The notes under the pieces: model-generated | Told to the model about the DNA's origin: nothing | Databases searched by the model: none | Seen by the model: only the letters and a program-made list of their open reading frames with translations | Origin: Gari tellinella | Lineage: Eukaryota > Mollusca > Bivalvia > Cardiida > Psammobiidae | Reading direction: 5' to 3' | Length of the DNA: 64,000 bases | Assembly: GCA_922989275.2 (NCBI GenBank) | Contig: OV277857.1 | Coordinates: 1,984,001-2,048,000 of the forward strand | Part shown: one piece after another, positions 12,704-25,700 of the stretch | Layout of the letters: each line of letters begins with the position of its first letter | Numbering within the stretch: the stretch's first letter is position 1 | Translations under genes and position numbers: made by a program

Positions 12704-13810
12704 GAGAAGTAGCACTGTGCTAGTTTACTGTTAAGACAATCTTTTTCTAGTTTTGTATAATTAAATATCTACATTCTCTATCACTAAAATGTTGGGGGGG
12801 GGGGGGGGTTGTTGTTGTTTTTTCTGGTTTATTGTAGATTCCCCAAACCCGACATTGCACTTGCAATCTGTTTTTAGTCATCTAATCAAAGGCTCTTTGA
12901 GGATCTTTGAGATTTACCGCCACTAGTGGGGAGACTGGGGCTAGTTGATACACGGGGCTAGATGGTACAACATAAATACTAATGAGTGACGTCACAAATG
13001 ACGTCTCGGCGCTTAATTTTTTAAAACAGTAAATTATTGCGATCATTTTGCTGTAAACGCCAACGCTCTACGACGATACATGCTTTTCGTAGGTACACGT
13101 GTATGATTCATAACAACATAAGTAAATTTGGTGTATTTTGTGTAATCAGTAACTAAGCGTTTACTTTTGTGAATTTACTTTACGTGTAAGGTTCAACTTG
13201 AAATATGACGTGTTGATAGCGATGGCACGAGCGTAATTTGGAACTGTCTTCATCGAGATAACAAAGACGAGTCCACTTTTATAGGAAGGTGGGATGGGGC
13301 TAATTGATACACATGGACTGGGGCTAGTTGATACAGTGTATCAACTAGCCCCGTCAAACCATAACATCATTATATGTCAAAATAAACTATATTCTAACCT
13401 TTCTAGGCAGATCTAGAGATGCACAATACTTTAATTAAAAAGAGTGAGGTTGAAAATAGGATACATTTCAGGTAATTGTGTTTTAGGATGGCCCATATGT
13501 ATAAAAAGAAAACCAGCAGGTATATCAGATGATATATAACCAGATACAATCAATGGTCATTGATGTTGTAAAATCATTCGTTACCTTGCCATACCTGTAA
13601 GCATGGACCCTTTGGCATTATGCAAGTCCATAATGTTAAGGAAAGTGGTTATGAGAGCATTAAGTAGGGCTATGACATCCCGTCAGTTGTAAGGTAAACC
13701 TAGGGCCGACCGAACGCTACCTTACTATCAAACGATATTAAAGTTTTGAAGTAAATCTGTCTGGGATAGATCTATAAGCCATTGGGATATCGTTTTACTT
13801 TTATTCACAC

Positions 13811-14416
13811 TTTGTAATATCACCTATTCAAATAAAGTCTACAATCACTCATTTAATAGGTGATATCACTCATTCGAAAAGATGATATCACATATCAGAA
13901 AGTTAATGGGTGATATCACGTATTCAAATACATGTAGGTGATATCACCTAAATAAATAAAGGAATTAACTATTAATTCGAATAGGTCATATCACTTAATC
14001 GAATAGATAATATCACATAATCCAACAGTTGATCAATATCACTTATCACAATAGGTGGTATTACTTATTCGAAAAGGTGAAACTACTTAAGAAAATTCTT
14101 AACTAATAGCACATACTAGTATTCGAATAAGTGAGATCACCTATTCAAATTGGTGATATCACAAAATGGGAATAAAAAGTAAAACGGCACATTGGTGACA
14201 TCACAAGCTTATTCAAATACATATTATTTGTTCATTAGGTGATATCACTTATTCAGTATAGGTGATATCATTTATTAAGAACGTAAATAGGCGACAGCAC
14301 CTATTAGAATAAGTGATATCACTAATTAGAATAAGTGATATCATTTAAGAAAACCATGCAATAAGTGATATCACCAGTTTGAATATGTCATATAACTTTG
14401 ATTAATAGGTGATATC
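13811..14416. repeat. Array of GTGATATCAC palindromes
   Basis: At least 20 exact or near copies of GTGATATCAC at irregular 20-60-bp spacing, usually bracketed as AATAGGTGATATCACCTATT or joined by ATTCGAAT. Both orientations of the flank occur. The segment cgttttacttttattcaca (13,791) is mirrored near 14,170-14,185, so part of the array is also a larger inverted repeat. Confidence 0.85.
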
Positions 14417-14678
14417 CCTTCAGCATTTTCTTAAGTCAAAATATCTAAAAAGCGTTCTGTCAAGATTTTTTGAGACCTTTGCAAAAACACAACTTAGAAA
14501 AATGGACTAAAAAAATCGCAAGAAGCCAAAGTGGGCAATGCTGACAGACACGCTTGAGAAAGAAGCAATTGATTAAGAACATCTGAAAAAGGAAAGGAAG
14601 TCCAAGCAAACATTAAACAACAATAAAAGGAAGAAACTTAAAGCGCATAATCACTTTAAAAGAAGGCAAAACGTGTAG

Positions 14679-14880
14679 AACCATCTGCATGATGGTGACG
14701 ATTGGTATTGCCTAGTCAGCATTGAGCCCTTGACAAATACTCTAACTCGAAGCCCTGTGAGAAACGGTTTAAATATGTTGATTGAGGTGAATAAGCCCCA
14801 TGTCGAATGAGCAAATGTTTCAAACTGAAGTGAAGGGTGTGTTTATGTGTGCCAGAATTGCAATTCAGACGTCAATGATG
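14679..14880 (+). pseudogene. Degenerate transposase C-terminal zinc-finger tail
   Basis: One frame reads HLHDGDDWYCLVSIEP, later EVNKPHVE, stop, ANVSN, stop, and YVCQNCNSDVNDVS before TAG at 14,880. The acidic-WYC start, an NK.HVE.ANVSN middle and a VCQNC end resemble the Cys/His finger at the C-terminus of pogo/Tigger-type DDE transposases. Two in-frame stops and missing cysteines show it is dead. Upstream frame is lost. Family assignment is inference. Confidence 0.5.
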
Positions 14881-15466
14881 TTAGCTAGTGACGTGTATCA
14901 AGTAGCCCCATACTATGTACCAACTAGCCCCGAGTATGGGGTTTGTTGATACACTATATAGACTATTTAACTCCGTTGAAATATTCGTTACCTTTAGTTC
15001 TGTGTCCTTAACTAGCCCTTGTTTAAATAAAGCAAATGTAATACTCTCAGAATTGCACCACTGATTTTCTATATTTGTTAAAATAGCTGGAAAAATACAC
15101 AAAGTGTAAAAAATGTAACAACTAGCCCCGGTCTCCCCTACTTCAGACGGCCCTACCAAAAGAAACACCTGTGAATCAACCCAAATACGCATGCGCAGGA
15201 TTAAATCTTTAGTCGTTGTTTAGTGTTTGATAGTACTGACTTACAAAAATTAATCCTCGAATTTTTTTCAAAAATACTCAACTCTCATTGGTCAAAAAAT
15301 AATTTCAACCACTAAGTTTTTATTGGTTCGACAAACGGTGTTTTTCTGTCTACCTTAATGCGCATGCCTCGCTTTCGATTGAATATAGTTCTACGTGAAG
15401 TTGCTCTATTGTCATGAGGTTTTTACCTCTTCACCGTCATATTGTCGTCTGCTTTAACATTGTCTG

Positions 15467-16760
15467 CAGGGGCGTAGCCAGCGATACGCACGTTCGCACG
15501 TGCGTAACATCAGTTTGAAAAATGAAAAATCAAACATGGCCAAAAATGGCATAAAAACCGAAGGCTAAGGGGGGTTAGACCTTAAAGTCTAAAATGAAGA
15601 TTTCAAACACACTTCAGAGCTCACTATTTCAGTTCTAATTTCCATTTTTCTCCCCGGGGGAGAACCCCCGGACCCCCCTCCAGCATTGATCAATTTCAAG
15701 TTTTAGAAAACCAAGAACTTAGTAATTACAAAGATGGCAGCTCAAGCCTACGGTGCTACATGTTATCTGCTACATGTACCTCTCGTGCGTCTAAACATTG
15801 GGTCAAATAGTTATATAATGTTATGTCTTATATAACGAACCTTTGAAGAAAATTGTATGGATCACATAGTTCGTATTTAGTGCCCAAAATCCCCACCAAC
15901 AATTTTTCATAGTTCATATACATGTGGATCGTACGTACAATGTATACCTAAATCGTCAAAAAGTCGAAAGTTCTTGGAAATATATAGGTTAGTAACATTG
16001 ATCGTATTCAGTGTCCAAAATCCCTACAAACACACTCCAGAACTCACCATTTCAGTTCGATTTTTTCGGCCGGGGGATAATCCCCGGACCCCCACTTTTA
16101 TCTGTCAAGTTCAAGTTTCAGAAAATAAAGAACTTAGTAACTACAAAGTTGGCAGCCTGAAAAACTTCTACAGTGTTTCGTGTACTTCTCGTGAGTCTTA
16201 AAGTAAAATAGTTCTAGCAGTGGAAAAATTAGTCACAAAATAAGGTTGTGTCTAATAAAACAGAGCCTTCAAAGCAATTGTATGGTTCACGTTGATCGTA
16301 TTCAGTGTCCCTATTCCCTCCAAAAACACTTCAGAGCTCACCATTTCAGTTCTTGTTTCCATTTTTCTCCCCGGGGGAGGACCCCCGGACCCCCACTTGC
16401 ATTTTTCAAGTTCAAGTTTTGGGAAACTCAGGATCTTAACAACTACAAATTTAAACCAGCATCATCAAAAAAAATACGCTGCTTCATGCACCTCTCATCC
16501 GGCAAAGTCAAATTATTATAGCGGAAAAAATGTTAATCACTAAATTTATTGTTATGTTATAACGGAGCTTTGAACACAATTGTATGGTTCACGTTGATCG
16601 TATTCAGTGCTCCAGATCCCTCTAAACACACTTCAGAGCTCACCATTTCAGTTCTTATTTTCCATTTTTCTCCCGGGGGAGGACCCCCGAACCCCCACTT
16701 GCATTTTTCAAGTTCGAGTTTCGGAAACTCAGGATCTAAACAACTGCAAATTTAAGTCGA
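15467..16760. repeat. Repeat block starting with a hAT-like end
   Basis: Starts CAGGGGCGTAGCCAG, a classic hAT terminal sequence. Then four copies of a GC-rich phrase (tctccccggg, ggacccccggacccccac) occur near 15,660, 16,080, 16,382 and 16,684; the last three are about 302 bp apart. Each unit also has CAGAGCTCACCATTTCAGTT and tgatcgtattcagtg. The open frames here are products of the repeat. No matching right hAT end was found. Confidence 0.6.
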
Positions 16761-17150
16761 CATCATAATTTTAAGACTACAGTGCTTCTTGAATATACCA
16801 CTCGTTCGGCTAAAAAGTCAAATTATTATATAATAAACTCATGCCCTATAAAAAGCATATATTTGATATTCGAGGATCCATATTGTTCAAACCTAGTGCC
16901 TGCTTTGTCTAAATTTGGTTTCTATATGTGAAAATACCACCATAGACATGAAATAAATAATGAAAACCCAAATTACCATGTTTGTTTTGTTTTGAAATAG
17001 ATTTTACTGAAGCTTGTACTCTGAATGGGTAAACTTTGAGAGAAAAAGTCCAAATTTGACATACCTTTTTCAAATCGCTGTAGCTAAAAAAAAGGACACC
17101 ACCATATATTTTCCCCCCATTTTTTTCATTCATCATAAATAGCTCTTCCA

Positions 17151-17330
17151 AAACAAGAGCCGCATGCGGCCCTAAATCGCTCACCTGAGTAACTATTGTG
17201 TTATACTCGATGCAAACTGAAGTTTGCCATTGCATGTATGCATGAAACTGTAACAACTCGGAATTAGGTTTTCCTGTAGAAGTATATATACAAGAGGGCC
17301 TGAAGGCCCTGATATCGCTCACCATTTGTA
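17151..17330. repeat. Two family F left ends in tandem
   Basis: ACAAGAGCCGCATGCGGCCC TAAATCGCTCACCTG at 17,153 and ACAAGAGGGCC TGAAGGCCCTGATATCGCTCACC at 17,291, each with a small hairpin. 17,331-18,027 has only MITE B fragments (17,512-17,550 and 17,785-17,942) and no gene. Confidence 0.6.
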
Positions 17331-18027
17331 ATGAAGCCTGATAGCTTTGAATTTCACCCGTTTTATTCTAAATCCATTCAAGTTTGTCGACCTACTGTAG
17401 TATAGTAGAGTACATCAAAGGCAGATAACTAGATGCAGATTCTCGGAGAAGTGTTCCATTGTATTAAATCTTAGAGCATTTCTATGCGGAATATGCTAAT
17501 TTTTTTTTCAAGGAAGCGTTTATGCTAAAACAATTATTTCCGTTACAATCTGTATGGATTTGGGTTTGTTACGATTTTACATCACTTTAACAGTATTTCA
17601 ATCACATCACGACGTCAAGCTAATTACAGGTGGATGAAGACCCCAGAAGCCCTTAATGCACCGTTTCAGGCACAAATCGGCAACTGTGTAGAACCACCGA
17701 CTTCGGCAACCCAGTTCAACTGTTGGAAGCATTTCCGACATGAAAAATCCAATAGAATGTGATTCGAACCTACAGCGGTGAGGAGCTAAACAATTGTCAG
17801 CATCTGATCAGGCTCCAAACTGTTTGCCACTCAGCTATGATTAAAATAAATAATTAGAAATTTAAACAAAAATGTAATTTTCTACATTTTATCGAATTGT
17901 GTTTGCCTTTAAACGGGGAAGCATAAGGTTTTCTCCACTGTAATTCAAGGAGTCGCTGACACCAATCTAAACACCCGTATCTAATTGGTCCCACCATAGA
18001 ACGTCAAGCAAATATTAGTGTCAGATA

Positions 18028-18237
18028 CAGTAAAACCCTTCAATAATGACTTCTAAATTGTGTTACAAGATGTTTACAACAGGTGGACTGCTTAAAGCAA
18101 GATGACAGTAAAACAGAAAGCTCCTGGAGGAGCTTTCTGTTTTACTGTCAACTTGCTTTAAGCTGTCACTTGTTGTTTACAGTTTATGCAATCAATTAGC
18201 CTTGGTTTTAGTGCTCGTAATTAAGAGGTTTTACTAT
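18028..18237. mobile_element. TA-flanked hairpin MITE (family C)
   Basis: CAGTAAAACCC ... TTTTACTA between TA dinucleotides, with a perfect central hairpin TTAAAGCAAGATGACAGTAA / complement (18,091-18,163). The ORF across its right side is not a gene. Confidence 0.75.
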
Positions 18238-20013
18238 ACATTCTGTATAAACTACACGACAGGACAGGAAAACAGTATAAATCAATACTCCAGACAACTA
18301 AATATTTACACATTTTATTTCTACATGTTTAATACATATCATTGCACAAAGGGGACACATCAGGCAGACAGAAATATCCATGTCCAATCAAAATCAAAAC
18401 TGAGCAACTGTCGATTGCTAAGAATGGTGGTGTCTGCTAAAATTCTGAAATTGGTTTGTACTGCCTTAATATATACAGACACAAGATCAGATTTACAAAC
18501 TCATTTAAATGTTTGAACCTGATCAAGACCCTGCTGAGTGAGCCATAATCTGGATCCAAACTGAAAATTTCTTGAATAGGGGTCTTGTTTCGTACGAGTT
18601 CTCTCAATTTGGGTGTAACTGTGGTTATCAACTAAAACAGTTTTATATATATGGTAGTACCTAAATTGACCACCCACTGAAATTATGCTAACACGTTTAT
18701 CTGTGACACAAGTATAAGCATTATTTTTGTCCTGCATTTAGTGTCCACATTTTCTTTCAAAACTGTCTCTCTCCAATCAGGGGTGACTTTATAAAATTTG
18801 ACTACAGCACTCCCTCCCTACAACGACTCCCTCCTTACAACGACCATTGCCGCTGTTTCCCAAACGAGACAATTATGTCCAACCTTTTCATGGCAGCAAT
18901 ACCGTCTGCTTAAATTTGTCGTCTGCTGTTTTCTCAAAGTTACATATAAGTGGACATTTTGATAGAATAAATATAATGACGAGTGACAAACAGCTTGAAT
19001 CCAGATGAGACGATGCGTTACGCGGCGTCTGATCTGGATTTAAGCTGTTTGCAAATGTTAACCAAGTATTAATGTTCCCTCCCTATAACGACTCCCTCCG
19101 AACAACACACACAATCTGTGTCTCCCATTGGGTGTCGTTGTAGAGAGGGAGCACTGTACATTCTATTCCATTCAAACTGTAACTAAAGAAAAGTGTTCCA
19201 TTTTATACCGTAATAGAATGTGCAACAACAAATATTTTCTATATCCTTGTATCCTTGCAGACGACAGCTTAAAGCAGGCTAAAAGTAAAGCAGAATGTGC
19301 CTTAAGTGGTCAATTGCCTTCAAAACGAAGGAGCAGGCTATGAGGTAAAGGGTTAATGCAACTTTTGGGTCTTTAATTGTACTTAAGACATTTCTGTCTG
19401 CTGACTGCCTTTATAGAGGTACATATTATTCTATGTATTCAATGTTCTTACACATGCTAATAATAATATTGAGTAGACAACATTAAATGTTCACTATGCA
19501 CTCAAAAAAATTTCTCACATACAACCAAATAAAACTATTTTCTTGTTTCTTAATAACAAACACTTTACATCAATACTTAAGGGGTTTGTCCCCAAAAAAA
19601 CAATACAATATAGCAAAACAATGCAAACCCTGATCAGAATGCTCCTTCATATATTCTCTGATCTGAGTTTACCCTATTTGCAAGTAATGTAGATACTAGT
19701 CTCCAGCACGGCGAGTGTTAATGAATAAACAAAAACACTAACAGCTTTTCAGATATGCTATAATAATATCTATTGTTCTTAAAAAACTGCTATATTGACT
19801 AAACCCACCCACCCAGGATCAAACCATCTCTGGAATTTAAGCTGGAATGTCAAACGAGATGAAACATTCTCATGCATGTACAACACTATGGAAAATTGAT
19901 TTCTCATTGCAGCAGGGAAAAAAAATTGTTCCGAGACTACTGACATTTGCTATGGTGAGTTATACAATCCTATTTTTGTAAAGAAGAGCATTCATGAAAG
20001 AAGTAAAGGAACA
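18238..20013. other. No gene seen; hairpin fragments
   Basis: Contains a solo AAACAGCTTGAATCCAGATG hairpin at about 18,985-19,052, a partial family A copy at 19,265-19,355, and paired CTCCCTCC..ACAACGAC phrases at about 18,810 and 19,075 that may be ends of another inverted element. No coding signal found. Confidence 0.5.
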
Positions 20014-20613
20014 TTAACCCATTACCCCATAGTCTGTTTCTAGTATTGAAGATAGGTGGTCACTTAAAGAAGGTTGAGAGTAAAGCATAATGTGCCTTAA
20101 GGCACATTGTGCTTTACTTTCAGCCTGCTTTAAGCTACAATCTGCTAGGTTATAGAAAACATTTCTTATGGTACATATTCTTGAATGTATAAATTGGAAC
20201 TATTTTCTTCAGTGATTGAATAAAACAAGAGGGCCATGGCCGTTAATTCGCTCACCTGAGGTCATTGTGCCTTAGCTTACTAGGCAAGGCAACATTTTAA
20301 TACAGCTGTAAATGGAATTATCTTCCAGACAAAAAAACCCATGACAAATTGGAATAACTTAAAAATATTGTTGGCAGGGTTATGGCCCTTATCCATGACA
20401 CTTCCTCTTATCATTAAGCTACATGTATTTCCATATGATTATTTATTGCACATTCTGCTTTACTTTCAACCTGCTTTAAGTTATCATCTACTAAGATATA
20501 GAAACTATTTCTTATCTCTTACATTTTATGACTGTATGACTATGGAATTATTTTCTTTAGAGGAGGAATAAATTAAAGGCGTAAAAAGGCATAATTATGT
20601 ATGGGGTAATGGG
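20014..20613. repeat. Family A MITE followed by a second partial copy
   Basis: TTAACCCATTACCCCATAGT begins at 20,014 with a full hairpin (20,066-20,135); near 20,222 it passes into an ACAAGAGGGCCATGGCCG left end of family F, and at about 20,450 the right half of a family A copy resumes, ending GGGGTAATGGGTTAA at 20,613. Confidence 0.65.
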
Positions 20614-21149
20614 TTAACATCAGTAGAACTGGAGTTATCTCCAGGACAAGAAAATATGACAATGGGAAATAATTAAAAAATGACATTGACCTTTGTAGGA
20701 CATGACCCAAGTTATAAAGTTTCCAACTTATGTAGTTCCAAAGTTATGGCTAAGATTATAGTTGTGGACTGACAGACAAACAAATGGACAAACAGACAAA
20801 AAAGCAGACAGACAAAAACAATATGCCCCCAACTAAGTTGTGCAGGTGCATAAAAATGTAGCAGACAACACCATATGTTGCTGTTACAGTGTACCTCAGT
20901 TGACCGGAGTTCAGTTATGTAATACAGTTCTGTCAGTTCTGCAGCAGGGGTCTTAACTCTTATAATGCTGAATTGCTGTCTGCTATACAAACATTGAATG
21001 TGAATTATGTAAAAAAAATCATACTTTACATTTTCTAAATTAAAGAAACTATGTAAATAAGTGGCAAATAGTTTGGATCCAGATTAGATGCAGCATAATG
21101 TGGCATCTGATATGTATCAAAACTGTTTGCAAATATCAGTGATTTACAC

Positions 21150-21870
21150 TATATAACTCTATGTAATACTGTGACCCCCGGGGCGGGGCCAATTTTGACC
21201 CCAGGGGCATAATTTGAACAAACTTGATAGAGGACCTGTAGGTGATGCTATGTGCCATATAGCTAAGCTCTGGCTCTTGTAGGTTCAGACAAGAAGATTT
21301 TTTAAGTTTCCATTGAAAAATCTATTTTTAGCTCCTGTGACCTAGATATGCAACCGACCAGAACCATTTGAACAATATTGGTATAAGACATTTAGAAGTG
21401 TCACCATGCCAAATATCAAAGCTCTGGCCATATTAGTTTCAGAGGAGAAGACGTTTGAAAATTTCACTATATGACTCTATGTTAAACTATGACCCCCAGG
21501 GGCGGGGCCAATTTTGACCCCAGGGGCATAATTTGAACAAACTTGATAGAGGACCTGTAGGTGATGCTATGTGCCAAATATCTAAGGTCTGGTCCTTGTA
21601 GTTTCAGACAAGAAGATTTTTTAAGATTTTCTTATTTTAGCACTTTGGTTGCCATGGCAACCAGAGTTCTACATTGTTTCTAATTCTTGGAACAAATTTG
21701 AAAGAGCTTGACCCAAGGAACATTCCTGTAAAGTTTGGTTGACATCTGTTCAGCGGTATAGGAGGAGATGTCATTTGAAGCAATTGTTAACGACGACGCA
21801 CGACGGACGACGACGGACACAGGGCCATCCCAATAGCTCACCTTGAGCCTTTGGCTCAGGTGAGCTAAAA
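21150..21870. repeat. Family F repeat
   Basis: Complement of the 3,756-4,870 body, with two ~310-bp internal repeats (GACCCCAGGGGCATAATTTG twice) and the end TTTGGCTCAGGTGAGCTAAA. The ORF at 21,680-21,913 is inside it. Confidence 0.7.
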
Positions 21871-22666
21871 AAAGGTGTAAAAAGGCGTATTTATGGGGTA
21901 ATGGGTTAAGCAACCATTCTATACAATGCCTAGAGGTGGTCTCTTATACAGATAATGACTAAATGCAGGATGAAATGGTCTCTTATACAGATAATTACTA
22001 AACGCAGGATAACAATAATGCAGAAAGCTTCTGCAGGAGCTTTCTGCATCAGTTTTATCATGCATTTAGCAATTAAAACATGTCTGTATCAGACTGTGTG
22101 TGTCTTTTATGCTGATTCAAAAGAAGTTTGCGTATTACAAGATTGACAGTACCTTTGCTCTCCATTAAGTTAGTAAGTGATAAAGAATTATAACAATGCT
22201 TTTTATTAGTAATGATGTTTGCTTAGATTTAAGTCATCCTGTTGTGCAACTAGGTTGATAAATAACTTTTGCACTTTTTACCTGACAATCATTATGCCAA
22301 GGCCTGCACATGAAACAGATTCACCCTCCTTATGTAATTCATTGGTCATACTACAAATATGTTTCCAATGCCCAAGATAAGAAGAATGAGTAAACCATAT
22401 ATTTTCAATGTTTCCTTCTTTCATGCCTACTCCAAATGCTAAGATGTGACTACTAATTAGAATTGCTTCAAAGGGACAAGTCGAATGAGTTGTCACATCA
22501 TAGAGACATAAGGATTTCAGTGGTTGAAATAGGCTCCTAACCTGGAGTTCTGTATTTCTAACATTCTTAAGGTCTCTTACACTGTATCACACTGAACGTT
22601 ATATGTACCAGACATACTGGTATGAGATAATTACAATAATCACTGTCTATGTATACTGGTCCCCCG

Positions 22667-22768
22667 TCACTCTAGCGATGACAACATCAAAAGTTGTTTA
22701 AGAACTTTGGTCTGACTGGTCTCCCGTATTTCACCAGCTAAAAACATTTCATCTACCACACTATACAC
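22667..22768 (-). CDS. AP2S1: AP2S1 last coding exon (residues 110-142 and stop)
   Basis: Acceptor TTTTCAG precedes GTG TAT AGT. Encodes [19 protein letters not shown] to LLMLSSLE followed by TGA at 22667-22669. The downstream 22200-22660 is probably 3' UTR; the open frame at 22278-22496 inside it is not a gene. Confidence 0.96.
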   Translation of the reverse strand: MYSVVDEMFLAGEIRETSQTKVLKQLLMLSSLE

Positions 22769-25700
22769 CTGAAAAAAAAAAGGTAACAAAATGCCAAAAT
22801 AGAGATACAGGTATACACAAAGCTCCAGATAAGGGGAGTTTAAATCTTTATTTCTGCATTAAACCCTATGGTGTCACTACTCATTAGAATTGTCTCTTCG
22901 AGACGATTCTAATGAGTAGTAACACCACAGGATTTGGTGCTGAAATGAGAGAGAAAATGTTGAATTTGTTCAGTATACTCTCTCTTATCTGGAGCCCTGT
23001 ATAATACATGTACTTGAGTATACAGTATATGGTGTCAGTCCATTTTGTGTAAGAGGTCATGGAATAGACAAAATATCAGTCTACAATTTTGGCAACCTGT
23101 TGAGGTGGCAGCTTAATGCAGAACAAGTGTAATACAGAAAGCTCCTACTGGAGCATTCTGCTTTACTTTTGTCATGCATTAAACTGTCTTTAAACTTTTT
23201 TCATTACTGATCAGTAGTCGAGATTATTTCAAATGATCACTCTATAAATAAACTCGGATTTTCAAACAATATTTATATTACGAGAATGCAATTCATATTT
23301 TGAATTTTAAGATATCATAACAATTACATCATTACATGCATGTTAATTTTGCATGAATTGGTAAAGTAAACAAAGAAATAGACACCGATTAATTTTACTG
23401 ACCTGTCAGTCAGAAATAACACTTCTAGGTCAATGGACAATTTAATTAATGCCAACACAATGTTGTTCAACTAGGTGGATAAATAAATTTCATTTCAAAT
23501 TTGCCATTCTGATTGATACATGTAATTGTATTATAAAACAACTACTGGACATAAAGAGTCTCTAAATCAGTGATGGTTCCATGTGAATTAAATACTTTAC
23601 CTTGTAAAAATTGAAGACAAGATCCAGTTCACACACATTATGGAAGTATTCATTGAGAACTTCTACAAAGTTATGGATTGCTTCCAAGTACGCCAGGTTG
23701 TTATCATTCACATCTACACAGATACAAAAGTACAGGCCAGCATACCGCCTGTACACAATTTTGAAATTCCGGAACTGAAATTAAATGAAAATACAGTCAG
23801 GACACTTTATAGTATTTATACTGATACCTTATATAACAAACCAGGGCTTCAGTTAAGCCTTTAAAAGGGAGTACATGTATTTCTAACAAGAGCCGCATGC
23901 GGCCCTAAATCGCTCACCTGAGGACTATTGTGTTATATATTACTCATTGCAAAATGAAGTTTGTCATTGCATGTAAGTGGACTGTTGCATGAAGAAGTAA
24001 TTCGGAATCTGTTTGTCATTATTACTATTTGAGCAAAAGGGGAAAATATGGCAATGATATAAATAGTGCTAATAAAGGGTCACTTAAACAATATTCATTC
24101 AAAATATTATTGAATTCAGACATTTGTTTCAGAGAAGCAATTGTTTTGTCTATGTAAAACTGATAAGCCCCAGGGCAGGGCCATTTTTGTCCTTGACCAT
24201 GGGGACATGATTTGAACAATTTTGGTAGAGGACCATAAGGCAAAGCTAGATGCCAAATATAAAAGGTCTGGGGCTTACGGTTTCAGAGAAGAAGATTTTT
24301 AAAGGTTTTCCTATATAAGTCTATGTAAAACTGATAAGCCCAATGGCAGGGCCATTTTTTACCCTGGGGTCATGATTTGAACAATTTTTGTAGAGGACCA
24401 CAAAGCAAAGCTAGATGCCATATATATTAGGTCTGGGCCTTACAGTTTTAGAGAAGAAGATTTTTAAAGGTTTCCTATATAAGTCTATGTAAAACTGATG
24501 ATGTAAGTACAGAAATTGACCACGAATTTGAAAGTATATTAATTGAGAAACATTTTGGTGAAAACCAAATTGAAATCAGACCAGTCGTTCTTGAGAAGAA
24601 GATTTTTTAAAATATTGTGCATGGTTGCCATGGCAACAAGACCGATTGCCCCCACCCACCTTTTTTTAAATAATTTTTAAAGCTCACAACTACAGTATGT
24701 ATTTGACCAAGTTTGGTTAAAATTGGGCCATTGGTTTCAGAGAAGAAGTTGTTTGAAAGAAAGTGTGAACGGACGACACCGACGTACGGCAACCGATCAC
24801 AATAGCTCACCTTGAGCACTTTGTGCTCAGGTGAGCTAAAAATGAAATCTTTATTTCTGCATTAAACCCTATGGTGTCACAACTCATTAGAATCGTCTCC
24901 TCTAGAGGATTCTAATGAGTAGTAACACTATATAGGATTTTGTAATGAAACACGTGAGAAAATGTTGGGATTTGTTCAGTTTACTCCCTCTTATCTGGAG
25001 CTCTGACAGACTACTTAGAATCCAGCATGGCATGACTGGGAACAAAACTTTTATTGTTGTTTTTATACAAATCAAATTTGCATTAAACCCCTTCACTGCC
25101 ATGACATCATGAACATTGAATACCAGTAGCTAAAACCCGTTAACCAGAGCCACTCAAGAAACAAACATGAAAATGGTTATAGATGAACTACTACATAAAT
25201 AATACAGGAGATATGTAATAAAGAAAGGACCTTTAGAAGCTTCTGCATTACTTTTGCCTATCATTAGCTTTTGCCTTCATATAAGACTTCAAATTCATTT
25301 TCCTTGAGTTACTTACTAATAAAACTTAAAATGTTTTTGTACAACGTGTAAGCCTGCCATCATGCTTGATAAGTCAAAACTTTATAATATGTTTAATTTC
25401 TGATTTCTCTATTTAAGCCTGTCTTCTTACATCTCTTTGGAATCGTCTTGAAAAGAGATGTCACAAGACAAGATTGGATAGAGAAATAAATTCAGTAGTA
25501 ATTGAGACTTTTACAATCTGACTTACGACAACATTTGTCAACGAAATTTTATGAAACAGACCCGTATGCATTACCACCAGACCATGGTACTCCAGTAGGC
25601 AAAGTTAACAGTTTGTCAATCATTGTACTTACCTCTACAAAGTTTGTGTGTTTAGCATCTCTGACTGTTACAACTGCATGCACCTCCTCAATCAATTTCT

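Larger units (their letters stand above)
12926..15138 (+). mobile_element. Decayed DNA transposon with GGGGCTAGTTGATACA subterminal repeats
   Basis: Inverted ends GGGGAGACTGGGGCTAGTTG (12,929 on) and GGGGAGACCGGGGCTAGTTG (complement, ending 15,138), with TA on each side. The GGGGCTAGTTGATACA word recurs at about 12,937, 13,317 and 13,342 (inverted), with variants at 12,955 and 13,297, and inverted variants at 14,895, 14,920 and 15,119, as transposase-binding repeats do. The interior has a palindrome lattice and a degenerate transposase tail near the right end. The superfamily is not certain; a TA target and a zinc-finger tail would suit a pogo/Tigger-like element. Confidence 0.75.
11765..15315. 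repeat. Tandem duplication, copy 2 (with two insertions)
   Basis: Starts acaaaaattaaaagtcaagc like copy 1 and ends ataatttcaaccactaa. It has gained a family B MITE (12,171-12,353) and a 2.2-kb transposon (12,926-15,138). The duplication therefore predates at least the MITE insertion. Confidence 0.85.

Noticed and set aside
12793..12809. Poly(G) tract as a regulatory G-quadruplex
   Set aside because: A single G run in one tandem copy replacing a microsatellite; more likely simple-sequence slippage or a sequencing difficulty.
16246..16755. ORFs with PGGGPP and FKFKF-like peptides
   Set aside because: Each is a translation of the same ~302-bp tandem unit; overlapping frames are open in the same DNA.
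22278..22496. 72-codon minus-strand ORF after AP2S1
   Set aside because: Lies in the probable AP2S1 3' UTR; no motif and no splice link.
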